This document shows, piece by piece, positions 9,929 through 19,576 of a stretch of 64,000 nt of DNA; the stretch's first letter is position 1, and the number at the start of each line of letters is the position of its first letter. Source of the stretch: Aromatoleum toluvorans. Lineage in GTDB: Bacteria; Pseudomonadota; Gammaproteobacteria; Burkholderiales; Rhodocyclaceae. The stretch lies in NCBI RefSeq assembly GCF_012910905.1, contig NZ_WTVN01000028.1, forward strand, positions 1 through 64,000, in the 5' to 3' direction. Below the pieces are notes generated by a model. The model made no database searches, had not been told where the DNA came from, and saw only the letters and a list, made by a program, of their open reading frames with translations. The position numbers were made by a program, and so were the translations under genes.

Positions 9929-10402
9929 ATGACCCGCTTCACCCTCAACGGTCAGAAGGTCGATACCGCAATGCCCGACGACACCCCGCTGCTGTGGGTG
10001 CTGCGCGACGGGCTGGAGCTCACGGGTACCAAGTTCGGCTGCGGCATGGGGCTGTGCGGCGCGTGCACGGTGCATGTCGACGGCGTCGCGGTGCGGTCCT
10101 GCTCGACGCCGGTGTCGGCGGTCGCCGGCAAGCACGTCACGACCATCGAACAGATCGGCAAGAATCGCGTCGGCGCGGCCGTGCAGGCGGCGTGGCAGAA
10201 GCTCGACGTCGTGCAGTGCGGCTACTGCCAGTCCGGCCAGATCATGGCCGCGACCGCGCTGCTGGCGAAGACGCCGCGGCCGAGCGATGCCGACATCGAC
10301 GCCGCGATGGCGGGCAATGTGTGCCGCTGTGCGACCTACGTGCGCATCCGCGCTGCGATCCACGAAGCCGCGAGGGCCCTCGCGGGAAGGAGCGCAGCAT
10401 GA
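9929..10402 (+). CDS. [2Fe-2S] subunit of a xanthine-oxidase-family hydroxylase (IorA-like)
   Basis: The 157-residue protein has both cluster motifs of the small subunit of molybdenum hydroxylases: plant-type C38, C43, C46, C58 ([14 protein letters not shown]) and the helical-domain set C97, C100, C132, C134 ([17 protein letters not shown]). It matches the IorA/CoxS/QorA group and passes electrons from the molybdenum subunit. The ATG at 9929 follows AGGAGA with a 6-base spacer; a TTG two codons earlier is less likely. It overlaps the large subunit by 4 bases. No FAD subunit and no cytochrome gene are next to it. Confidence 0.92.
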   Translation: MTRFTLNGQKVDTAMPDDTPLLWVLRDGLELTGTKFGCGMGLCGACTVHVDGVAVRSCSTPVSAVAGKHVTTIEQIGKNRVGAAVQAAWQKLDVVQCGYCQSGQIMAATALLAKTPRPSDADIDAAMAGNVCRCATYVRIRAAIHEAARALAGRSAA

Positions 10403-12606
10403 ACACCCGCATCGAGAACGTCTCGCGCCGCGACTTCCTCAAGGCGAGCGCCGGCCTCACCCTCGGGCTGATGCTGCCGGGCGTCGATTCGGCCATCGCC
10501 GCCGCTGCTGCAGGTTCCAGGGGCACCGCAGCCGACGCCGCGCCGGCCTTCGCCCCGAACGCCTTCGTGCGCATCGGCACCGACAACCGGGTGACGGTGA
10601 TCGCGAAGCACCTGGAGATGGGCCAGGGCACCTACACCGGCCTCGCGACCTTGGTCGCGGAGGAGCTCGACGCCGACTGGGCGCAAGTGGTCGTCGAAGG
10701 CGCCCCCGCCGACGCCAAGCGCTACAACAACCTGCTGTGGGGGCCGTCGCAGGGCACGGGCGGCAGCACCGCGATCGCCAACTCCTTCGATCAGCTGCGC
10801 CAGGCGGGCGCGAGCGCACGCGCGATGCTGATGCAGGCCGCAGCCGCGCGCTGGAAGGTCCCCGCCGGCGAGATCCGCGTCAAGGCGGGCGTCGTCAGCC
10901 ACGCGAAGAGCGGCCGCAAGGCGAGCTTCGGCGAGTTGGCCGAGGCCGCGGCGACGCAGCCCGTGCCGCAGGAAGTCCGCCTGAAGGACCCGAAGGACTT
11001 CGTGCTGATCGGGCGCCACGTGCCGCGCAAGGACAGCGTCGCCAAGACCACCGGCCGCGCGCAGTTCACGCAGGACGTGAAGCTCCCCGGCATGCTCGTC
11101 GCCGTCGTCGCGCACCCGCCGCGCTTCGGCGCGACCGTGCGCACCGTCGATGAACAGGCCGCACGCGCGGTGCCCGGCGTGGTGCGCATCGTGCGCATCC
11201 CGCGCGGCGTCGCGGTGCTGGCGCACGACTACTGGACCGCGAAGAAAGGCCGCGACGCGATGAAGATCGACTGGGACGACAGCGCCGCCTATCGCGGCAG
11301 CTCCGACCAGATCCTCGCCGACTACCGCAAGCTCGCCGCGACGCCGGGACTCGTTGCGCGCCGTGACGGCAACGCCGACAAGGCCCTGGGCGGCAGCGCC
11401 CGGGTGCTGGAGGCCGAGTTCGACTTCCCGTATCTCGCGCATGCCGCGATGGAGCCGCTCAACTGCGTGATGCGCGTCGATGCGCAGGGTTGCGAAGTGT
11501 GGAACGGCGAACAGTTCCATACCGGCGACCAGGCCGCGCTGGCCGCCTTCTTCGACCTGAAGCCGGAGCAGGTGAAGCTCCACATGCTGTTCGCCGGCGG
11601 CAGCTTCGGCCGGCGCGCGAACCCCAATTCCGACTACCTGCTGGAGACCGCACAGATCGTGAAGGCCGTCGGCGGCGAAGCCCCGGTGAAGCTCGTGTGG
11701 TCGCGCGAGGACGACATGCGCGCCGGCTACTACCGGCCGGTGTACGTGCATCGCCTGCGCGCCGCGCTCGACGCGCAGGGCAAGCCGCTCGCGTGGTCGC
11801 AGCGCATCGTCGGCCAGTCGATCCTCGCGGGCACGCCGTTCGAGGGCGTTGCGGTCAAGGACGGCATCGACGGATCGTCCGTCGAGGGCGCCGCGAACCT
11901 GCCCTACGCGATTCCCAACCTGCAGGTCGAACTGCACACGACCAACAAGGACGTGAAGGTGCCGGTGCAGTGGTGGCGTTCGGTCGGTTCGACGCACACC
12001 GCCTTCGCGGCCGAGGTCTTCCTCGACGAACTGGCCACGGCCGCGGGCGCCGACCCGGTGGCCTACCGGCTCGACCTCCTCGCCGCCCATCCGCGCCACG
12101 CGGGCGTGCTCAAGCTCGCCGCGGACAAGGCCGGCTGGAGCAAGCCGCTGGCCGCGGCGAAATCGGGCAAGCGCGCGCGCGGTGTCGCAGTGCACGAATC
12201 CTTCAACACCTACGTCGCGCAGGTCGTCGAAGTCACGGTCGCGCCGGACGGCAGCTTCAAGGTCGATCGCGTCGTGTGCGCCGTCGACTGCGGCATCGCC
12301 GTGAATCCGGACGTGATCCGCGCCCAGATGGAAGGCGGCATCGGCTTCGGGCTCGGTGCCGCGCTCAGCGGTGCGATCACGCTCAAGGACGGCGTCGTCG
12401 AACAGTCGAACTTCCACGACTACACGGTGCTGCGCATCGACCAGATGCCCAGGGTCGAGGTGCATATCGTGCCGTCGGCCGAAAAGCCGACCGGGGTGGG
12501 CGAACCCGGCGTGCCGCCGATCGCGCCGGCGCTGGTGAACGCGCTCTTCGCCGCGACCGGCAAGCGCATCCGTACGCTGCCGATCGGGGAGCAGCTGAAG
12601 GGCTGA
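10399..12606 (+). CDS. Tat-exported molybdopterin-binding hydroxylase large subunit (IorB-like)
   Basis: The 735-residue protein starts with a twin-arginine signal ([19 protein letters not shown]10-R11) and has the aldehyde/xanthine dehydrogenase molybdenum-binding fold: [20 protein letters not shown] near the N-terminus, [18 protein letters not shown] for the cofactor site, and [18 protein letters not shown] at the C-terminal active-site region with the conserved Glu. This matches isoquinoline 1-oxidoreductase and related periplasmic hydroxylases. The substrate is unknown and could be an N-heterocycle or an aldehyde. The position directly after an iron uptake operon is unexplained; the genes may form a separate transcription unit. 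Confidence 0.88.
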   Translation: MNTRIENVSRRDFLKASAGLTLGLMLPGVDSAIAAAAAGSRGTAADAAPAFAPNAFVRIGTDNRVTVIAKHLEMGQGTYTGLATLVAEELDADWAQVVVEGAPADAKRYNNLLWGPSQGTGGSTAIANSFDQLRQAGASARAMLMQAAAARWKVPAGEIRVKAGVVSHAKSGRKASFGELAEAAATQPVPQEVRLKDPKDFVLIGRHVPRKDSVAKTTGRAQFTQDVKLPGMLVAVVAHPPRFGATVRTVDEQAARAVPGVVRIVRIPRGVAVLAHDYWTAKKGRDAMKIDWDDSAAYRGSSDQILADYRKLAATPGLVARRDGNADKALGGSARVLEAEFDFPYLAHAAMEPLNCVMRVDAQGCEVWNGEQFHTGDQAALAAFFDLKPEQVKLHMLFAGGSFGRRANPNSDYLLETAQIVKAVGGEAPVKLVWSREDDMRAGYYRPVYVHRLRAALDAQGKPLAWSQRIVGQSILAGTPFEGVAVKDGIDGSSVEGAANLPYAIPNLQVELHTTNKDVKVPVQWWRSVGSTHTAFAAEVFLDELATAAGADPVAYRLDLLAAHPRHAGVLKLAADKAGWSKPLAAAKSGKRARGVAVHESFNTYVAQVVEVTVAPDGSFKVDRVVCAVDCGIAVNPDVIRAQMEGGIGFGLGAALSGAITLKDGVVEQSNFHDYTVLRIDQMPRVEVHIVPSAEKPTGVGEPGVPPIAPALVNALFAATGKRIRTLPIGEQLKG

Positions 12607-12610
12607 TACG

Positions 12611-12646
12611 GCAAGGGGCGGGCGCCCCGCGGGACGCCCCCCTTGC
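12611..12646. terminator. Hairpin between convergent genes
   Basis: GCAAGGGGCG (12611-12620) pairs with CGCCCCCCTTGC (12635-12646) allowing a two-base bulge. It lies between the stops of the molybdenum hydroxylase (plus) and a TonB-dependent receptor (minus) and may end transcription from both sides. No long T run follows. Confidence 0.5.
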
Positions 12647-12655
12647 ATCACGCGC

Positions 12656-14764
12656 TCAGAACGCGTGCGTCAGCGTCAGCCTCGCGTTGAGCGGCGCGCC
12701 CGGGCTGATGTTGTTGTCGCTGTGCGCGGTCGGGAAGTACTCCTTGTCGGTGAGGTTCTCGACGTTGAGCGCGACGCGCGTCTTGCCGCCCGGGAAGCTG
12801 TAGTACAGCGCCCCATCCACGCGCGTGAAGGCCGGCAGCTCGACCGTGTTGCTGAACGACGTGAAGCTCGAACCCTGGTGGATCACGCCGAGGCCGGCGC
12901 CCCAGCCGTGGCCGAGGTCGAAGCGGTTCCACAGCGACACCATCTGCTCCGGCACGAGACCGACCTTGCGGCCCTTCGGTGCGCTCGACGTCGTGCGGGT
13001 GATCTCGGAATCCAGGTTCGCGTAGCCGGCGAACACCTGCCACCACGGCGTGACCTTGCCCTGCAGGCCGATCTCGACGCCCTCGGTGCGCTGCTCGCCG
13101 GTCTGCACGAGGCGGCCGCTCGCGGGGTTCGCCGGGTCGCTGGTCTTCATGTCCTCGCGCGTCAGGCGGAACACCGCGGCCGACAGCGTGAGCTCGGGAT
13201 TCAGGTCCCAGCGCGCGCCGATCTCGTGGTTGATCGCCGTCTCGGGCTTCAGGTCTTCGGTGTTCGCGGCCAGGCTCAGCTGCTCGCCCGACGGCAGGAA
13301 GGCGGAGCTGTAGCTCGCGTAATAGGTCTGGGCCGGCGTCGGCGTCCAGATCAGGCCGAAGCGCGGGCTGACCTCGTTGTCGGTGCGCGACAGATCCTGC
13401 CGGCCGGGCACGCTGCGCTTGTCATCGAGTTCGACCTTGAAACGGTCCCAGCGCAATCCCGCGAGTACCTTCCACTGCTCGCTGAGCGCGATCTGGTCCT
13501 GCAGGTAGGCCGCGACGGTGTCCGACTTCACGGTGTTGTTCGCATCCGAGCTCTTGAAGCGGAAACTGGTGGCGCGAGCGAAGGGGTTGGCCGCCGATAC
13601 CTTCAGTTTCTCGGCGTTGCCGAAGAAACCGGTCTTACGCTCGTTGTCGCTGTCCTGGTGGCCCAGTTCGATGCCGGCGAGCAGCGTGTGCATGAGGCCG
13701 CCGATCGCGAACTTCGTCGTCAGGTCGGTCTGGTTGAAGACGTTGGTGCGCAGGTTGGCGTTGTTGTAGGCCGAAATGTCCAGCTTGCCGCCAACCACGG
13801 CACCGCCGGCAAAGACGTTCTGGTAGAACTTGTCGTACTGCGCCACGCTGAAGCTGTTCTTCAGCTGCACGCCGCCGAAGTCATGTTCCAGCACCGCGGC
13901 GAGGGTATCGGCCATCGCGCGCGACTTGCTCTGGTCGGCGTTGCCGAAGAAGGAGCTGCGCTTCGTGTCGAACGGGCGGGAGCCCTGCGAGGGGATGCCG
14001 CGGTCGGCGGTACGCTCGTCGTACAGGCGCTCGTACGACAGCGTCAGCGCGGTGTTGCTGCCCGGCATGTAGGTGATGGTCGGATTGAAGGCATAGCGGG
14101 TCGCCTCCACGCCGTCACGGAAGCTGTCGGCGCGCTCGGCCATCGCGTTCAGGCGCCACGCCGCCGCATCGCTCAGCTTGTTGCCGACGTCGACGGTACC
14201 GCGCAGCTGGTCGAAGCTGCCCAGCGTGACGCTCGCCTCGCCGACATGCCCGAGCACCGGGCGCTTGGTCACGCGGTTGAGGATGCCGCCCGCGCCGCCG
14301 CGGCCGAAGACCATGCCGCCGGGGCCCTTGAGCACCTCGACGCGCTCGACGTTGTAGAGATCGCGGAAGATCTGCGCGTCGTCGCGGATGCCGTTCACGA
14401 AGAAATCGGCGGTCGTGTTGTTGCCGCGGATCACCATCTGGTCGCGGTTGCCCTCGCCCTGCGCCGCGGTCGTACCCGGCACGTAGCGCAGCACGTCGGA
14501 GATGCTGCGCATCGCCTGGTCCTCGATCACGTTTTCGGGCACCACGGTGATCGACGCCGGCACCTCCTTCAGCGGCGTGTCGGTCTTCGTAAAGGTCGCC
14601 GAACGCGTGGCGCGGTAGCCCTGCACGGGGCCGTCGGCACGTTCGACCTCGCCCTGCACGAGCACGGGCGACAGCACCGCATCGGCGGCGAGAGCGACAT
14701 TGCCGCAGGCGCTTGCGGCGAGCATGGCAAACACGACCGGCTTCAGCCGGGGACGGAACGACAT
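12656..14764 (-). CDS. TonB-dependent siderophore receptor
   Basis: The 702-residue outer-membrane receptor has a signal peptide, a plug domain (VPASITVVPENVIEDQAMRS; GNRDQMVIRG; VERVEVLKGPGGMVFGRGG) and a 22-strand barrel ending in a terminal Phe (LTLTHAF). The plug is typical of catecholate/hydroxamate ferric siderophore receptors (FhuE/Fiu/FcuA group). The ATG at 14764 follows AGGAG at a good distance; a longer frame upstream would cover the Fur-like boxes. It is transcribed divergently from another receptor, with Fur-like motifs between. The ligand is not predictable. Confidence 0.9.
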   Translation of the reverse strand: MSFRPRLKPVVFAMLAASACGNVALAADAVLSPVLVQGEVERADGPVQGYRATRSATFTKTDTPLKEVPASITVVPENVIEDQAMRSISDVLRYVPGTTAAQGEGNRDQMVIRGNNTTADFFVNGIRDDAQIFRDLYNVERVEVLKGPGGMVFGRGGAGGILNRVTKRPVLGHVGEASVTLGSFDQLRGTVDVGNKLSDAAAWRLNAMAERADSFRDGVEATRYAFNPTITYMPGSNTALTLSYERLYDERTADRGIPSQGSRPFDTKRSSFFGNADQSKSRAMADTLAAVLEHDFGGVQLKNSFSVAQYDKFYQNVFAGGAVVGGKLDISAYNNANLRTNVFNQTDLTTKFAIGGLMHTLLAGIELGHQDSDNERKTGFFGNAEKLKVSAANPFARATSFRFKSSDANNTVKSDTVAAYLQDQIALSEQWKVLAGLRWDRFKVELDDKRSVPGRQDLSRTDNEVSPRFGLIWTPTPAQTYYASYSSAFLPSGEQLSLAANTEDLKPETAINHEIGARWDLNPELTLSAAVFRLTREDMKTSDPANPASGRLVQTGEQRTEGVEIGLQGKVTPWWQVFAGYANLDSEITRTTSSAPKGRKVGLVPEQMVSLWNRFDLGHGWGAGLGVIHQGSSFTSFSNTVELPAFTRVDGALYYSFPGGKTRVALNVENLTDKEYFPTAHSDNNISPGAPLNARLTLTHAF

Positions 14765-14888
14765 CTTTCTACTCCTGTATGGATCTTGGCTGGCTGGGTA
14801 GAGATGTCGCCTGGCTTGCCCTGAATGAATTTTCGTACGGTGCGGACCTGGCGTGCGCCGGGTCCGCAATCGTCATGCTTGAGACGAT

Positions 14889-14914
14889 GCGAATCGTAAA
14901 TGATAAGCATTCGC
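14889..14914. promoter_or_regulatory. Fur-like box 1
   Basis: GCGAAT (14889-14894) and ATTCGC (14909-14914) are inverted around the core AATGATAAGCATTCG, which resembles the Fur consensus AATGATAATCATT. Placed to repress both divergent receptors when iron is sufficient (inference). Confidence 0.6.
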
Positions 14915-14955
14915 AACACAATGTATCGCCGTACATTGGCACGCGGTTTTGTCGC

Positions 14956-14991
14956 GCAAATACAACGATTCTTATTTGCGATTGATTCGCA
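14956..14991. promoter_or_regulatory. Fur-like box 2 (overlapping inverted repeats)
   Basis: GCAAAT (14956-14961) pairs with ATTTGC (14974-14979), and TGCGA (14977-14981) with TCGCA (14987-14991). The minus strand reads AATCGCAAATAAGAATCG, a Fur-type A/T pattern, 97 bp before the plus-strand receptor start. Confidence 0.5.
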
Positions 14992-15087
14992 TTTGCACGC
15001 TGCAATACAATCTGTCACAAACCAGCCAGCCATTCCGCCGCAGGCGCGCCGGATCGCCAGCCAACAACGTCCCCGACTGGAGTTCCG

Positions 15088-17214
15088 ATGCGCCCCACCA
15101 CCCTCGCCGTGGCGATCGCCGCTGCGCTGCCCGCCCTCGCCACCGCCCAGGCCACCCTGCCCGCCGTCACCGTCACCGCGACCGGGGGCGCCGCCGCTGC
15201 GCCCTACAACCCGCTCGTCTCATCCTCGGCGACCAAGGGCACCGCGCCGCTGCGCGACATCCCGCAGACCGTCAACGTCGTCGGCCCCGAGCTGATCGCC
15301 GACCAGGGCGTGCGCTCGCTCGCCGAGGCGCTGCAGAACGTCCCCGGCGTCACGCTCAACATGGGTGACGGCCAGCGCGACCAGTTCGTGATCCGCGGTT
15401 TCACCGCCATCGGCGACAACTTCCTCGACGGCGTGCGCGACGACGCGCTGTACTTCCGCGACCTGTCGAACACCGAGCGCATCGAGGTCCTGAAGGGCCC
15501 CGCCGCCGTGCTGTACGGCCGCGGCTCGTCGGGCGGCATCATCAACCGCGTCAGCAAGCTGCCGACGACGCAGGCGATCCGCGAAGTCACCGTGCAGTTC
15601 GACACCGAAGGCGAGAAGCGCATCAGCTTCGACGCCGCGGGTGCGCTCGGCACGGGCGGCCACAGCTTCCGCGTGACCGGCGCCTTCGAGGACTCGACCG
15701 GCTTCCGCGACGAATCCTTCCTCAAGCGCGAAGCCTTCGCGCCGTCCGTCGACCTGAAGCTCGGGCAGGACACCAGCCTGCTGCTGCAGCTCGCGCACAA
15801 CCGCGACCGCCGCCCGACCGACTTCGGCATCCCCGACAACAACGGCCGCCCGCTCAACGTCGACCACGAGACCTACTACGGCTCGGGCGAGGCCGAACGC
15901 GACGACATGAACTCGGCCACGATGAACACCGCGACGGCGACCCTGTCGCATCGCCTCAACGCCGACTGGTCGCTGCGCAACGTGCTGCGGTACTACGACT
16001 TCAAGCTCGACCGCAACAACACGCTGTACCGCACCGGCACCGCCTACACGCAGCGCAACGGCCAGCCCTTCATGCAACGCACGCACGGCCACGTCGTGCG
16101 CGACGAGGACGGCTGGTTCAACCAGCTCGAGCTCACGCAGCTGGCGACCCTTGCCGGCATGAAGCACACGCTGCTCTACGGCGTCGAAGTCGGCAGCCAG
16201 GACAAGGGCCTCGACATCACCAACTGGGTGGGCATCGACCGCGTGCCGCTCCTCAACCCCGGCGGCGCAGTCCCCCCCTTCAGGACGACGGCGCCGAACT
16301 CGCTCACCATCGACAACCGCACCACGCTCGAGAACACGTCCCTCTACATGCAGGACCAGATCGCGCTGGGTGAACACTGGAAAGCGCTGATCGGCGTCCG
16401 CTACGACGACTACCGGCAGAAAACCACCGAGCCGGGCAAGCCGGACTTCGAACGCACCGACCGCGAATGGAGCCCGCGCGCGGGCCTCGTGTGGCAGCCG
16501 GACGCGATGCAGTCCTACTACGCCTCGGTGTCGCGCTCCTTCCAGCCCTCCGGTGAGCAGTTCCAGCTCTCCGCCAGCAACGTCGACGCCGATCCCGAGA
16601 TCACGACCAACCACGAGATCGGCGCGAAGTGGGACTTCCTCGGCGGCGCGCTGTCGGCCGGCGCCTCGATCTTCCGCCTCGTGCGCACCGACATGAAGAT
16701 CACCGACCCGGTGACGCGCCAGACCATCAACGCCGGCGAGCAGCGCACCGACGGCCTGGAGCTGTCGCTCGTCGGCCGTCCCGCCGCGGGTTGGCAGATC
16801 TCCGCCGGCTACGCCTACCTCGACAGCGAGACCGTCAAGTCGACGGCGACGGGCGGCGCGAACTTCGGCACGCAACGCATCACTGTCTCGTTCGAAGGCA
16901 AGGAGGCGGCCCTGACCCCGCGCCACAGCGGCTCGCTGTGGGTGACGCGCGAGCTCGGCCAGGGCTGGAGCGTCGGCGGCGGTGCGCATGCGCAAATCCA
17001 CCAGTTCGCCTCGCCCGACAACCTCGTGCGCCTGCCCGGCTTCGTCGTGTTCGACGCGGCGCTGCTGTACCGCAGCAAGGCCTACGACCTCACGTTCAAC
17101 CTCAAGAACGTGTTCGACCGCGAGTACTGGGCGAGCGCGCACGGCAGCGCCAACGGCCTGAACCAGCCGGGCGCACCGCGCACGCTGCAGGCGACCGCGA
17201 GCTTCCGCTTCTGA
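15088..17214 (+). CDS. TonB-dependent catecholate-type siderophore receptor
   Basis: The 708-residue protein has a signal peptide (ATAQA/TL), a TonB-box-like LPAVTVTA, the plug motifs LRDIPQTVNVVGPELIADQG and TERIEVLKGPAAVLYGRGSS, and a barrel ending in Phe (LQATASFRF). The plug and the DNFLDGVRDDALYFRDLSN segment resemble Fiu/FepA-like receptors for monomeric catecholates. It is divergent from the preceding receptor with shared Fur-like sites, so iron repression is likely. A hairpin follows the stop. Confidence 0.9.
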   Translation: MRPTTLAVAIAAALPALATAQATLPAVTVTATGGAAAAPYNPLVSSSATKGTAPLRDIPQTVNVVGPELIADQGVRSLAEALQNVPGVTLNMGDGQRDQFVIRGFTAIGDNFLDGVRDDALYFRDLSNTERIEVLKGPAAVLYGRGSSGGIINRVSKLPTTQAIREVTVQFDTEGEKRISFDAAGALGTGGHSFRVTGAFEDSTGFRDESFLKREAFAPSVDLKLGQDTSLLLQLAHNRDRRPTDFGIPDNNGRPLNVDHETYYGSGEAERDDMNSATMNTATATLSHRLNADWSLRNVLRYYDFKLDRNNTLYRTGTAYTQRNGQPFMQRTHGHVVRDEDGWFNQLELTQLATLAGMKHTLLYGVEVGSQDKGLDITNWVGIDRVPLLNPGGAVPPFRTTAPNSLTIDNRTTLENTSLYMQDQIALGEHWKALIGVRYDDYRQKTTEPGKPDFERTDREWSPRAGLVWQPDAMQSYYASVSRSFQPSGEQFQLSASNVDADPEITTNHEIGAKWDFLGGALSAGASIFRLVRTDMKITDPVTRQTINAGEQRTDGLELSLVGRPAAGWQISAGYAYLDSETVKSTATGGANFGTQRITVSFEGKEAALTPRHSGSLWVTRELGQGWSVGGGAHAQIHQFASPDNLVRLPGFVVFDAALLYRSKAYDLTFNLKNVFDREYWASAHGSANGLNQPGAPRTLQATASFRF

Positions 17215-17223
17215 TCCGCCTCC

Positions 17224-17251
17224 GCCCCGGCCGTCTGCCGACGGACGGGGC
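17224..17251 (+). terminator. Hairpin after the catecholate receptor gene
   Basis: GCCCCG-g-CCGTC (17224-17235) pairs with GACGG-a-CGGGGC (17240-17251) around a 4-base loop with one mismatch. It begins 9 bp after the receptor stop. No T run, so terminator function is moderately supported. Confidence 0.5.
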
Positions 17252-17280
17252 CCCATCCCGCCCGCGACGGACTGCCGCAC

Positions 17281-17310
17281 CCGTTCGGGCTGAGCCCGTC
17301 GAAACCCCGC
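17281..17310. repeat. Dispersed CGTTCGGGCTGAGCCCGTCG repeat, copy 1
   Basis: This stretch matches 47397-47426 at most positions (CCGTTCGGGC[C/T]GAGCC[C/T]GTCGAA). The 47.4-kb copy is a full hairpin; this one is only the left arm. Similar elements (GTTCGCCCTGAGCCTGTCGAAGG and complement) are common in GC-rich proteobacterial genomes. Confidence 0.6.
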
Positions 17311-17368
17311 CGCGGTTTTCCCTGTACCACCCGCTCTTCGATTCGCCTTCATCCGGACCAAGCCCGCC

Positions 17369-19486
17369 ATGCGCCTGAAGCCCCTCGCCCGCCTGATCCC
17401 CGCTGCCCTGCTTTTCGCCTGCGCCGCCGTCCATGCCGAGGAAACGCAGCTCGAAGCCGTTACCGTCACCGCCACCCGCTCCGGCGGCGTTGCCGGCGAA
17501 ACGCCGCAGAAGATCACCGTCATCACGCGTGAGGAGATCGAGCATCAGCTCGCCATCAACTCGGAACCTTCCCAAGTACTGGGCAACCTCATCCCGTCGT
17601 ACTCGCCGAGCCGGCAGAAGCTCTCGAACGCCGGCGAGACCTTCCGTGGCCGCAATGCGCTTTACATGATCGACGGCGTGCCGCAGTCCAACCCCTTGCG
17701 TGACGGCAAGCGCGAGGGCTACACGGTCGACCTCTCCATGGTCGAGCGCATCGAGATCATCCATGGCGCAAGCGCCGAACAGGGCCTGGGAGCGACCGGG
17801 GGCATCATCAACTTCGTCACCCGCCGGCCGCGCGGCGGAGACCTCCGTCAGCATGCCGGCGTCAGTGTCACCGCTCCGACCGAGAACGACTACGACGGCC
17901 TGGGCTACAAGCTCGACTACCGCGTCGAGGGGAGCCGCGGCAACTGGGACTTTCTCGCCGGCCTGAGCTACCAGACGCGCGGGCTGTACTACGACGCCGA
18001 CGGCAAGGCGATCGGCGTGGACAACACCCAGGGCGACACGATGGACTCGAAGAGCTACGACGCCCTGTTCAAGCTCGGCTACTGGTTCGACGACAACCAG
18101 AACCTGACGCTATCGATCAATCGCTTCGAGCTGAAAGGCAACAACGATTACGTAAATGTGCCCGGCGACGCCAGCGAGGGGATTCCCGCGACCTCGCGCA
18201 GGGGCACCGTCGGCGGCGACGCGCCGAAGAACGAGGCGCTGACCTCCAGCCTGTCGTACACGCATGCCAAGCTCGCCGGCAACGAGATCGGTGTCCAGCT
18301 CTACAGTCAGCGCTTCCGCGCCCTGTTCGGCGGCGGAACCGAAACGGCCTTCCAGGACCCGCGCATCGCGCCGCGCGGCACGCTCTTCGACCAGTCGCAG
18401 AACGAATCCGAAAAGCTCGGCGCCAAGTTCACCGTCAAGCGCGACGGCCTGCTCGACAACCGGCTGATGCTCACGGGCGGCTTCGACGTGCTGCAGGACA
18501 AGACCCGGCAGCGGCTGGTCGACACCGACCGCGACTGGGTACCGGAAACCCGCTTCCGCAACTTCGCCCCCTTCGTCCAGGCCGAATTGCGGCCTTTCCA
18601 GCGCCTGAAGCTGCAAGGCGGAGTGCGCCGCGAATTCGCCGAGCTCGACGTCGACACCTTCCAGACAGTCTGGTCCACCAACCGGGCGGGCGGGGTCACG
18701 GTTCAGGGCGGCAATCCGACGTTCGAGGAGACTCTCTACAACGCCGGCTTCGTGTTCGAGGCAACCGACTGGGCACAGGTTTTCGCGAACTATTCGGAAG
18801 GCTTCGGCATGCCGGATGTAGGGCGCGTACTGCGCGCGATCAGCACGGCAGGCCAGAGCGTCAACAACTTCCTCGACCTGCAGCCTATCGTCACCGACAA
18901 CCGCGAGGCCGGTTTCCGGCTCAAGCGCGGCCCGTTCGACTTCGAGTTGTCCTACTTCGAATCGGATTCCGACCTCGGCTCCCGTCTCGTCAGCGTAGGC
19001 GGTGTGTACCAGGTCCGGCGCGAGAAGACCGAGATCAACGGCATCGAAGCCAGCGCGGGCTGGAAGATCAATGCCGATCACCGGCTACAGGCATCCTACG
19101 CGCAAGTGAACGGGCGGTCCGATACTGACGGCGACGGCAAGGTCGACACCGATCTCGACGGCGCCAACATCTCCCCGGACCGCCTGACGCTGCGCTGGTC
19201 CGCCCGATGGAGCGACAAAATCGACAGCCACGTCCAGGGAAGCTACTTCTTCGACCGCCGTTTCGATGACAGACGGCTCGACTTCAGCGGCTACAGCTTA
19301 GTCGATGCGTCCATGACCTACCGCCTGCCCGTGGGCCGCCTTACCGCGGGGGTCGAGAACCTCTTCAACAAGGACTACGTCACCTACTACTCGCAGACGC
19401 TCGCGGCCAATGAGGCGACGCGCGACGAACGCTACTTCAAAGGCCGCGGTCGTACGGTGACGGTGGGTTACCAGGTGGACTTCTGA
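17369..19486 (+). CDS. TonB-dependent siderophore receptor (third)
   Basis: The 705-residue protein has a signal peptide (AAVHA/EE), a TonB box region LEAVTVTATRS, a plug with RNALYMIDGVPQSNPLRDGK and VERIEIIHGASAEQGLGATG, and a barrel ending in VGYQVDF. It belongs to the ferric-hydroxamate/aerobactin-like receptor branch by eye, but the ligand is unassigned. It is only distantly related to the two receptors upstream. A PepSY-domain gene follows 90 bp downstream, a frequent pairing where the small membrane protein may reduce the incoming ferric chelate. Confidence 0.88.
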   Translation: MRLKPLARLIPAALLFACAAVHAEETQLEAVTVTATRSGGVAGETPQKITVITREEIEHQLAINSEPSQVLGNLIPSYSPSRQKLSNAGETFRGRNALYMIDGVPQSNPLRDGKREGYTVDLSMVERIEIIHGASAEQGLGATGGIINFVTRRPRGGDLRQHAGVSVTAPTENDYDGLGYKLDYRVEGSRGNWDFLAGLSYQTRGLYYDADGKAIGVDNTQGDTMDSKSYDALFKLGYWFDDNQNLTLSINRFELKGNNDYVNVPGDASEGIPATSRRGTVGGDAPKNEALTSSLSYTHAKLAGNEIGVQLYSQRFRALFGGGTETAFQDPRIAPRGTLFDQSQNESEKLGAKFTVKRDGLLDNRLMLTGGFDVLQDKTRQRLVDTDRDWVPETRFRNFAPFVQAELRPFQRLKLQGGVRREFAELDVDTFQTVWSTNRAGGVTVQGGNPTFEETLYNAGFVFEATDWAQVFANYSEGFGMPDVGRVLRAISTAGQSVNNFLDLQPIVTDNREAGFRLKRGPFDFELSYFESDSDLGSRLVSVGGVYQVRREKTEINGIEASAGWKINADHRLQASYAQVNGRSDTDGDGKVDTDLDGANISPDRLTLRWSARWSDKIDSHVQGSYFFDRRFDDRRLDFSGYSLVDASMTYRLPVGRLTAGVENLFNKDYVTYYSQTLAANEATRDERYFKGRGRTVTVGYQVDF

Positions 19487-19576
19487 TGTAAGGACGCGAC
19501 CGCCGCGAGCCGATGCTCGCGGCGGGCATGCCGCGTACATTCCGCCTTTCTGCAAACTTCAGCTTCCGAGCCCGAC

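Larger units (their letters stand above)
14765..15087. other. Divergent regulatory region between two siderophore receptors
   Basis: These 323 bp separate two divergently transcribed TonB receptor genes. The region is clearly AT-richer than its surroundings, holds the two Fur-like motifs listed separately, and shows no coding gene. Promoters for both receptors are expected here. Confidence 0.6.

Noticed and set aside
12665-14824. 719-codon plus-strand open frame opposite the first TonB receptor
   Set aside because: The minus strand encodes a full receptor with signal, plug and barrel; the plus frame has only GC-rich shadow composition.
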